A stretch of 64,000 bases of DNA from Tetrapyrgos nigripes. Taxonomy: Eukaryota; Basidiomycota; Agaricomycetes; Agaricales; Campanellaceae. Below the pieces are notes generated by a model. It was not told where the DNA came from. It did not search any database and saw only the letters and a program-made list of their open reading frames with translations. Each line of letters begins with the position of its first letter. Within the stretch, counting starts at the first letter, position 1. Location: NCBI GenBank assembly GCA_013368315.1, contig JAACJM010000006.1:248001-312000 (forward strand), given 5' to 3'. Both the position numbers and the translations under genes were made by a program. Of the stretch, positions 56,193-64,000 are shown piece by piece.

Positions 56193-57838
56193 TCAAAAAA
56201 AGCAAACCTCGGTAATGTTTCCAGACCTAGGCCGATTGAAGCTGATTGAATTTTCAGATCGACCTGTTTGTATTCTGCTGTTCATCGCAAAACTGAAGTC
56301 GCCATCCGTAACAACATCCCCTGCAATTCTGCGAAGCTTTTCCCGAGAATTGAGAATGGCAACTAGAAGTGCAGCGAGTAGGTTATCTGGAAAGCATGCT
56401 AAGCAATCTGGAAGCTTACACATAGTGATTGCATAGACTTTATTCAAAATAAAATAGAAAAGCATCCTGATTGTTATATACTTGATCATTTTGGCTGTTC
56501 AAGAGGCTGTAAAAAATGAACTTGCCAGTATAAGGTTTTGCTTCCAGCATAGAAGGTTGCACTGAAACAAATCTGACCAATGGTAACAAGAACACCACGA
56601 GTAACCAAAGACTGAATGAGTTTCTGAATGAGTTTGTCTGTTCTGGATAGTGCCAAGTTGATGTTCAATTTTCAGTTAATACAAGTTTCAGTAATTTCAT
56701 TAATACTTACCTTTTGATTCCAGTCTTGAATTGGAAAAAGTGATAGCAAAGTTGGAGTGTTACTAGAACATCTGCAACTGCAGCACAACAAGTTTCAATC
56801 CGAAATTTCAACTAAAACCAGCAGCTACTGTCAGACAGTGACAACGTTGACACTATTATCATGTGGGCTCACTCGCCTCATAGATAGGGTCCTGAAATAC
56901 ACTGAATGATTTGTTCATTGACATCTGAGCTGAAATCAAAAGTCCAGCAACTATTCACAAAACAATTATTGGTCAAACATGCCAATTATAGTATAGGCAA
57001 AATTTATAACACACCTAAAGAAGCAGTAGCCAAGACTCCCTGGTATTCACCATCAAGATATGATAACCACATGTCAGAGAACCTAAAGGCCAGACTTACA
57101 ATTGGCAGCAAAATCCAACGGAATCTTCCAACTGTTTGCAGTTTGTAAATCAGTAAGCTATCAGTGTAGCCATTACAGATATTACTTACTTAGCCATACC
57201 CGAGTCATAAAAAAGCAGTGGACACAAAATATGCTGATAGCTGCTATTGCCTGACTAGCTACTGTACTGCTACAAAGCATTGTCAGTAAAATTTGTAGCC
57301 TTGAAAGCTGAATCAATCTCACGTAGATAATTGGATGAGCACAGACAAATCTCCAAAGTTTGCTACCTATTCAAAGACAGATAGTCAGCTGCAAAAAATG
57401 CTTGTAATAAAAGCATTTAGCTCACAAGTCCATGCTGTAAATCCTGCACATTTAAGCAGGTGAATACCAGTTCCAATAGACTACAAAAAAATGGGTTGGA
57501 TCAATGTAGCATTAGCAAACAGGATCACAAGACTGCTCACAATACAAGTAGCACCTGTATCACACAATCAATACTGTCTCCAGTTAAGACAAAACATACT
57601 GAGGCCTACCAATGTTCTCAGCATCCATACATCTTGATTATTGAAGATATATGTCCAAGTCTGGGCAACAATTATTCCAAGGCATCTGTGCCAGTAGATA
57701 GATTATCAAGAAGACCACTGATTCCTGACCTACTTACATGCAAGAGAGAATGATGCCCGCAAAGATAGGATTGAAAATGTTAGAAATGTCTATTCCAAGT
57801 GGAATGGAAGTTGAAGGGAAGCCATCAGGTTCGGACAT
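56193..57838 (-). CDS. DUF6534-type multi-pass membrane protein
   Basis: The first exon (57738-57838) begins MSEPDGFPSTSIPLGIDISN; with the second (57610-57685) it continues IFAGIILSCICLGIIVAQTW and TYIFNNQDVW across a 52-nt intron. Later short exons show NFGDLSVLIQ (57330-57360), SIFCVHCFFMTRVW (57190-57235), ADVLVTLQLCYHFFQFKTGI (56715-56780), KLIQKLIQSLVTRGVLVTIG (56580-56640) and the diagnostic VAILNSREKLRR (56330-56370). The stop is at 56193. The order of hydrophobic segments and the LNSREKLR ending fit the DUF6534 family, seven-helix proteins much expanded in mushrooms and of unknown role. Joins between exons 2 and 7 are not fully resolved. CpG is rare although the gene seems intact. 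Confidence 0.7.
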
Positions 57839-58888
57839 GGTGTGCTTGTGTAACGCAGCTTGTGGGCAATGCTCTGAGTTGCGTATATATGCAGGTGCTG
57901 TATATACAATTGTAGCGTTGATTTTACGTAACAATCATTAACCTTGACACTTGTAGCACTTCGTGGACATTGTGGCGCAACACCACCCCCCGGATCCTAA
58001 TGGGACCACTTATCATCATTAGCCTTGTCGCACAGCTATAGCCTTGACAGGCTGACAGCGCAAGGCTACAGTTAGGGAAAAGCACGGGTATGCGGGTTTT
58101 TAGCGGGCTAGTGGTACGGGTTTGGCGGGTACGGGTCGGCATATCTGAACCTGCCACCGACCCACGAGGTAATAGACGTGTCAGAGTCTGGTGCATATGA
58201 CCTATAATCGTGGTTAGTTTAATCTTCAAGTTACTCTCTCCACAGCTCTTTTCCCTCTCTAAATGCTTGTAGTAGTACGAATTCCACGGGTTCTACCTAT
58301 GACTCACTCCCCCCGTTGAAACCCTTGAATCATCACGGGTACGGTCCATTAGCAATGGCGCCGCATCGCGCTGCCATCAGTATTTTGATAAAAAACTGGT
58401 TGACTGGTGCCTGCCAAGATTTGGCGGGCGCCAGTGGAAACCAGTCACCATTCATTAAGCGAGCTTAAGTGACCAGCCAAGTCCAAAATCCCACCAGTGA
58501 AAATCTTAAATGGCAATGCGCACAACCTCTGCTAGCTCCTGTCCCTCTGTTTTATGTTGAAATAACTTCGTTTGTGTGTAAGATAATCTACCTACTAGGA
58601 ATATTGGCGAAGGCACGAAGGGACCGAGATGTAATCAGGCATTTTTGGCTGTACCAGTCGAACCAGCGGAACCAGTCCACCAAATATTTGTCAAAACACT
58701 GATGGCCTGCCTCCTGCCTCCTCCTGCCCTGACGAAAGTAAATTCGCGGACCGATCAACCGATCGAGAGATCGTGATTGCCAATTGCCAATTTCAAATTG
58801 CTTCTCTCTCCCACATCAATCCCACGTTCTCCTTCGATGATATGACATTGACTGACATTGACAAGGTCAGTCGTTCATGACTGGGGTA
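57839..58888. other. Upstream region with GGGTACGGG repeats
   Basis: 58084-58136 is a run of GCGGGTTTTTAGCGGGC / TACGGGTTTGGCGGGTACGG words, similar in style to hAT subterminal repeats, but no matching end was found. ACTGGTTGACTGGTG (58395) and CCAGTCACC (58440)/GTGACCAG (58469) form weak inverted sets. No gene. Confidence 0.35.
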
Positions 58889-58909
58889 AGGGGCCACTGC
58901 TTCGCATGA
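58889..58909. repeat. GCTTCGC mini-hairpin motif
   Basis: GGGGCCACTGCTTCGCATGAC after CTGGGGTAA. This is a plus-strand copy of the palindrome that recurs in inverse reading at 61219, 61505 and 63450. Confidence 0.65.
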
Positions 58910-59689
58910 CAAGTTACGAGGCCTCCCCATATCAATACCAAAGTTTCATTCTTAAGTTATTAACTACACGGCAGGTACTAACCAGTATGAAAGGGCTGTG
59001 GGCTAACGCTGCGCGTGGCGAGAACGAGGCCGTCTCTATTCATCCTACCCCATTCAGATACCCCAGTCAGCTCTAAATGCCACTCACTTGTATGATACAA
59101 TGAGAAGAGATAGAGAAAGGCAGTGAAGCGCTGCCTTTAGGGAATGATTGATATAGACATGAGAAATGAGAGGAGATATCATTGAAGCCGTGAGAGAACA
59201 GGCACTAAAAGATATATAGATGCACCTGTTGAAGCACTGGCTTTGAAGGATACCTTGAAGAGTCAAAGTGGCTTTGGCGGCTAGGTATTGAATTACAGGC
59301 AAAACATGAAATGGAGAAAAACGCAATGCACTGGGAGACGGACAAAAAAATTCGAAGCAGCTCTGTGAATGAGTAAGTATAATGCGTTACTAGAGTCCCC
59401 GGTGCATCGACGGAGGAAGGTATTGAAATGAGCAGGCGAAAAGTGGCATGTTAGCTCTCAATAAGGAGAACGGGCTTATACGTGTCATGGAAGTGTGTGT
59501 GTGTGATTACGCTGCTGCCTACTAGTTACACAATGACTTTTACATCTGTACATGTATGTGCGAAGATAACTAGTAGTGGAACAAGGAAAGATATTAACAC
59601 AGCCACACGGATAAATTCGGTCCAACCCGTTTATCGGACGGATAGACAGGACTGTTTAACCATAGCCACAAGCAGGATCCGAGTGTAAT
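58910..59689. other. Spacer
   Basis: A second, diverged motif copy (GGGCTAACGCTGCGCGTGGC) is near 58998-59020. No gene recognised. Confidence 0.35.
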
Positions 59690-59880
59690 TACGAGGCCTT
59701 TAGGCTGAGTTAATTTATGTCGTAGTGACCTCCCAAATCTTTTCCATGGGTTCAAACTCCCACCCCTAAGTCAGTCTCTGTCCTTCCCGACAACCGAAAT
59801 GTCTAGACTCGGTCTGGACCAGGTCTAAGGACCGGCAATGTTGTCAAACACGACGTAATGTCCAAACACTGCATTTCACC
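59690..59880 (+). repeat. tRNA-like SINE candidate, copy 1
   Basis: TTAGGCTGAGTTAA (A-box-like, near 59700) and GGGTTCAAACTCCCACCCC (B-box-like, near 59747) are spaced like a Pol III promoter. They are followed by CAGTCTCTGTCCTTCC and a GTCTGGACCA block. Similar sequence occurs at 61241-61400 and inverted at 62050-62190. Confidence 0.55.
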
Positions 59881-60175
59881 TGGCATGTTGTCGGAGATTT
59901 CCGAAAGGGCTATATAATGCAAATGGCATATAACAGCATTATATGACGTCGGTCAGACACGCGCTTGCATTATAACTGCCTATTTGGGACAGTGTCCAGC
60001 TCAGACTTCGAACACACGTAATGACATGAGTTCGAGACATACTGACCTGGGACTTTGTTTGCAGGTAGATAGGGATAGTTAGATTTAAATGTGAGGCTAA
60101 AATTGGAGAAATATAATAGATTTATTTGGGGATGGCACTGCCAGGTAGGCAAGAAGAGCTAATCTCTTTAGAACA
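59881..60175. other. Spacer
   Basis: AT-rich with a TATATAATGCAAATGGCATA imperfect palindrome near 59912; nothing coding. Confidence 0.3.
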
Positions 60176-60265
60176 ATAAGGAGCAATAGCACAGTAGCTA
60201 TGCACATCAGTACAATTATCGCTTGGGGACATTCTGCTCAATGTGGGTTCGAATCAGACAGGTAA
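60176..60265 (+). repeat. tRNA-derived SINE head or degenerate tRNA
   Basis: TAGCACAGTAGC (near 60186) fits an A box and GGTTCGAATC (near 60245) is a near-perfect B box about 60 bases later. The T-stem and acceptor do not pair, so it is not a functional tRNA gene. Retroposed tRNA-like origin is the best guess. Confidence 0.45.
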
Positions 60266-61049
60266 CATATGCCCATAGCACAGCCTGATTTTTGTTTAAT
60301 TTATAGCTGGCTCTGGCCTTTCCCAGCAACCTATATAGGCGCTTATAAGGGCTGAAAACTCGGTTCATATACCAATTTCTTCATTCATATAAGTGGCTTA
60401 TATAGGCCCTTTGCCATTATCTGCCAGTATAAAGGGTTTTCAGAAAGTTCTGACAGTCATTCCATATCGCACCGTCAATGCGCATCTCTCCCAAATCTCT
60501 CCTGTGTACTTGTATACCCAGTATCTCCTGCTAGAGCACTGCAGCATTTTCCCCAAGATTATGGAAGCTTCTGGGTGGTCTCTTTAATGCATCATACCAG
60601 CACAAACTAGCACCTTAGTCATTCTCAAGGCTTAACTTCATCCAGTTCTCGATGTCTTTGTTACGAAAGGTTCACCAAATGTCAAATCAATGTCTAGGGT
60701 TGGTCTTTGGAATCTCAGGGATTAATGTGAACGCCAAGGGTATGGGCATTGTAGTGATTGTTCGATATCTCGAGAAGTTGGTATTGTAAATTCTCCTTGC
60801 TTGTGCTGCACTCTTGTTACACTTTTTCAACCACTTATTAATGCTGGAACCAATTCAGAGTGTGTTCCTCTTCAGATAAGTAGCAATGCTGTGCATTTTC
60901 TTTGTTTCTTTGTTTTTATTCTGTGTACTGACTGTAGGGGTCATGCCTATGGTGGCCTTACATCCGCATATCATTTATTCACCATTATGCCAGAAGTAGT
61001 TGGCCATGGTACTTGTACAGACTAGGTTCTTGTATGGCACCCTTTTCTT
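60266..61049. other. Spacer
   Basis: CTATATAGGCGCTTATAAGG (near 60331) and GTGGCTTATATAGGCCC (near 60392) repeat a short word. No gene or repeat boundary identified. Confidence 0.3.
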
Positions 61050-61240
61050 TCAAGTTTCATATTGTCCGTTTCCAATCAGTGTTCACTACTTTTCATTTGC
61101 TGCTATGCTTATTACATACTTATTTCACTGATAATACTGTCAGTAGCTAGTACACATTTAGTGTACAAATGACAACTTTGATATTAGTAGATTTTGTTGA
61201 GGGAAAAGCTTGTAATTTTCCATGCGAAGCAGTGGCCTCT
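61050..61240 (+). repeat. Direct repeat, copy 1
   Basis: The segment with CAGTGTTCACT, TACTTATTTCACTGATAATA, CTGTCAGTAGCTAGTACA and TTTTGTTGAGGGAA recurs in the same orientation at 63262-63466. Both copies end in the GCGAAGC/GCAAAGC motif. Confidence 0.65.
61219..61236. repeat. GCGAAGC mini-hairpin motif
   Basis: TCCATGCGAAGCAGTGGC, in the context TTGTAATTTT...CTCTTAAAGG. GCCA/TGGC and TGC/GCA can pair around a GAA loop. Confidence 0.65.
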
Positions 61241-61400
61241 TAAAGGCTGAGTTAACTTATGTTGAACTCGAAAATTTTACCACAACCTCAAACTCCCACC
61301 CCGTTTCATTGCCACAGCCAGTCTTTGCCCTTCCTGACAACTCGAATGTCCAGACTTGGTCTGGACCAAGGACCGTTGACGTCAATAACCACGACATCAT
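61241..61400 (+). repeat. tRNA-like SINE candidate, copy 2
   Basis: AGGCTGAGTTAACTTATGTT, CCTCAAACTCCCACCCCG and CTTGGTCTGGACCA align with copy 1 at 59690. The B-box is weaker here. Confidence 0.5.
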
Positions 61401-61504
61401 GCCAGCATGTCAAATCAGTCTGCTCAATGCCCTTCTTCCCTCCCACCAATTCTCTCTCCCTTCTGTATAACCTGAGTTAGACTACGTGAAAGGGCCTTGT
61501 AATT

Positions 61505-61522
61505 TGCCATGCGAAGCGATGG
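61505..61522. repeat. GCGAAGC mini-hairpin motif
   Basis: TGCCATGCGAAGCGATGGC, followed by CCTTTGCCCCAGTAAATG. The stem GCCAT/ATGGC is improved compared with the other copies. Confidence 0.65.
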
Positions 61523-62659
61523 CCCTTTGCCCCAGTAAATGAGGCTTTCTGATTCAGAGGCAATGGCAATAGATTTACAAGCTAAAAAATAGGTTAGACC
61601 TATTCAAGGTAAAGTAGTGAATATCAAAGACATTTAAGGACATATAAGAAGCTTTTGAGATGGATTAAGAGTAGCTGGAGGAAGCTTGAGTGTGGTGTGA
61701 GCTTGACTTTCCTTTTTGGGTATGGGTGTGCTTATCCTAGTCTAGTGAACCTTACTACACTTCATTTTACTCACATTCAAAGGTTCATTCATTGAGCAGA
61801 TGTAGATTATGCATACCACATTGTTCACTGTACATTGGTTTAGCCTCTACTAAGTCAAGTACATAATTTACAGAGATAGAATGTTCAATTTTTCTTAAAT
61901 TTTCCCCACTGTTAGATAGCTTGCTTTATGAATATGGTAGTCCATAGAGAACAGGCAGATCCTGATCAATGAGATTTTATGATTCAGAGACAATGGCAAT
62001 AGATAGAAGAAAGACCTAATATGAAAAGACAAGAGACACACTAGATTTGAGACCAACATGACATTATTGTTGACATCAGCAGTCACTGGATACAGTCCAA
62101 ATCAAGTCCAGACTGCGATGTCATGATGGGCCATCATCAATGAGTGCTTGACAAGCACCAAAAAACAGGGGTGGGAGTTTGAACCCATGGGAAAGATCTG
62201 GATAGGAAGATTGATTCACAGTTATTATAGAGTTTGACAGGTTTTATAAGGTTCAAAGCCAGTAATATAAGGTTAAAAGGTTTATCGAGGGAATGCACTG
62301 GATGAATGATCTGAGAAAGGGTTCAATAGTGAAGTAAAAGAGGAAGGAGGGCAGAGAACTGTAGCAGTTTGTGACAGCAGAGGCTAAACCAAGATGTAAT
62401 GAAGAATGTGGTATACATAATATAATGAATGAACCCTTCAGTGTGAGTAGATTGTTGTCAAATGAAGTGTAGTGAAGTTGGCTACACTAGAGATAAGCAC
62501 AGACACACCAAAAATAGAAAGTCAAGCTTGACTGTGAGCTTGAAAAACTGGTGGCCCTCTTCAACATATCTGTTGACAGTACTGGTGCATGTACTGGTCC
62601 TTTATATTTTCTCTCTAGTGTTTTTTTACCTCTTTTGTCATTGGAGAATGTTGTGTAGT
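61523..62659. other. Repeat-rich spacer
   Basis: GATTCAGAGGCAATGGCAATAG (from 61553) recurs at 61980-62001 with one change. 62050-62190 is an inverted copy of the tRNA-like repeat (GGGGTGGGAGTTTGAACCC at 62169-62187). No gene. Confidence 0.45.
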
Positions 62660-63224
62660 TAGGGTTCCTATCAGATCGGATGATCTGGTGCCATCCAAGT
62701 GATTGTGCTTCGGATTCAGATCCTCCACCAACTGACAGATGGCATCCGACCAATCCAAGGATGATCTGAAGATGGGTTAGGAGCATGTGAATTCTTCATT
62801 GTTGGCAAATTTTGACCAGTCTCAGGCTTTCCCAAGGTACTATACAGTAACTCACATCTCATTTTAGTTTTATTTTTTAATCTACAAAGTGACCTGCAAT
62901 TTAAATGGTAGTCTACTTAGCATGAGAACATTCTTCCTTGAAGCACTGAAAGCAACTGAGAGACTGTAGTATGTACCCAGTGATTTTCATAATTAAAATA
63001 AGTACTCTACTTCAAAGCATAGAATTGAATGAAATACTTGAAAAAAAGCGCAGAATGAGACTCTCAGGCATCATACAGTGAAGGTGCATCAAAGCTGTGC
63101 TCATCTAGCGATCATCCGTCAGATGCTCGGATACCATCCAGCAGATGCGGATTGGACTTTTTAAGACCACAATCCAAGTGGATGGCATCCGAATCTGACC
63201 CAATCCAATCTGATAGGAGCCCTA
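62660..63224. mobile_element. hAT-type non-autonomous element
   Basis: The 565-bp element starts TAGGGTTCCTATCAGAT and ends ATCTGATAGGAGCCCTA, inverted with one mismatch, and is flanked by the 8-bp duplication TGTGTAGT (62652-62659, 63225-63232). Subterminal words such as GGCATCC, CATCCAAGTG and GGATG are repeated in both orientations. No transposase frame is present. Confidence 0.9.
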
Positions 63225-63261
63225 TGTGTAGTGTTGTCTCTGGTCTCTTGCTCTCTGCTTG

Positions 63262-63466
63262 ATGCTTCCAACTTCATTTCTTTTACACCATCTATTTTGA
63301 ACCAGTGTTCACTGGTTTTCATTTGTATGCTTACACATACTTATTTCGCTGATAATACTGTCAGTAGCTAGTACATGTTTAGTGTACAAATGAAAACTAG
63401 GAAAACTATGGTATTGGTAGGCTTTGTTGAGGGAAGGGCCTCATAGCTTGCCATGCAAAGCAGTGG
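63262..63466 (+). repeat. Direct repeat, copy 2
   Basis: Partner of 61050-61240 (ACTTATTTCGCTGATAATAC, CTGTCAGTAGCTAGTACA, TTTGTTGAGGGAAGGGCC). It begins shortly after the hAT element's right flank. It ends in TGCCATGCAAAGCAGTGGC, a variant of the mini-hairpin motif with an AAA loop (63450-63467). Confidence 0.65.
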
Positions 63467-63480
63467 CCTCTTACCCCAGT

Positions 63481-64000
63481 AAACTCAGCCTCATTTCATT
63501 CAGCCTTGTAATTGAGGCGAAAGTTGTTGTAAGAGAAACACTGTGATTGTGATTGTCACAGAGGTGTGCCAGTCAGAAAATACAGTGTTTTTGACACATA
63601 CATTGGAGGTACACAGAGACCAGAGGGGCAGAATAGCAAGAATACAGTCATGACAATGCCAATAATCAGTCAAGAACAGCAAAAAACACATCTGGTGATA
63701 CATACACACAACTATTTGTGTATCATCAGTCTGGATCCTCGAGACTAATCTGGTGAGCCAAAATATTGTAGTTATCAGCTCCCTATGCTAGCACAGTCTT
63801 CTTCACAATTGGCATAGCCTCTGCCAGGTATTCATCTGGAAGTTCATACATCTTTGCTGCCTCGGTGATGTCACGAACTGCCACAGTTCTTTGTCCTCCT
63901 TCCTTTTCTTCATCATTGAACCTGGAATTCCTTCATCATTCATCTATTGCTTTTTCTCATTGATTTATACTCAGATTCATACTCAGTGAGCTCTATAATT
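63481..64000. other. Window end, no gene identified
   Basis: TTGTGATTGTGATTGTCACA is near 63542. On the minus strand at 63790-63920 a protein-like piece is possible but runs off the window, so it cannot be judged. Confidence 0.3.

Noticed and set aside
60176..60265. Functional tRNA gene
   Set aside because: The A and B boxes are present, but the T-stem (GTGGG versus CAGAC) and the acceptor ends do not pair.

Overview
The window looks like nuclear DNA of a mushroom-forming basidiomycete (Agaricomycetes). The support is the 50-70 nt introns in nearly every gene, typical basidiomycete families (a DUF6534-type membrane protein, a beta/gamma-crystallin-like secreted protein, a C2H2 factor with a conserved N-terminal motif, fungal 'integrase-core' genes) and fungal transposons (self-primed chromovirus, hAT, Tc1/mariner-like MITE). 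No rRNA gene, convincing tRNA gene or CRISPR array was seen.

Layout. 1-13 kb is a CpG-poor transposon graveyard: a hAT-type MITE (1614-1985) and a decayed integrase-core gene (2287-3675 plus 11441-11820) that was split by a 7,765-bp Ty3/gypsy chromovirus (3676-11440, minus strand) with 444-bp LTRs, a CCTGT target duplication, a chromodomain and a self-priming signal. 13-22 kb holds a mariner-like MITE, an internally deleted hAT element (16598-17449), a tandem repeat field (18.8-19.8 kb) and a second integrase-core gene (19971-21415) whose middle is missing. 22-42 kb is the gene-like, CpG-rich part: two relatives of a single-pass membrane protein (a 5'-truncated copy at 22594-23408 and a seven-exon gene at 31661-33494), a small secreted beta/gamma-crystallin-like protein (24968-25698) with a broken relative just upstream, a C2H2 transcription factor (28321-30102) and a small membrane protein (40931-41494). 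42.2-44.7 kb carries a many-exon gene of a family that seems expanded in mushrooms, with GC-AG introns and a frame break. 44.7-55 kb is again repeat-rich: a SINE-like family with a TATC-type tail (four copies), a solo gypsy LTR (48620-49136), a truncated glycosyltransferase gene, a hAT element with a hATC-domain remnant and a MITE with a 6-bp duplication. 56.2-57.8 kb is a DUF6534-type gene. 58-64 kb is dispersed repeats, including a recurring GCGAAGC mini-hairpin motif and another hAT-type element (62660-63224).

The strongest overall signal is CpG-directed decay. In the gypsy element most in-frame stops are TGA where family motifs lead one to expect Arg (CGA). Two catalytic Asp codons became Asn in a CpG context, and 11 of the 14 differences between the two LTRs lie at ancestral CpG sites, including sites where one LTR reads TG and the other CA. 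The same Arg-to-Cys/His/stop pattern appears in the host-like gene that the element interrupted. This suggests heavy cytosine methylation of the repeat-rich parts, while the 22-42 kb genes escaped it.

All exon structures were inferred by eye from splice signals, reading frame and remembered family motifs. No database search was possible.
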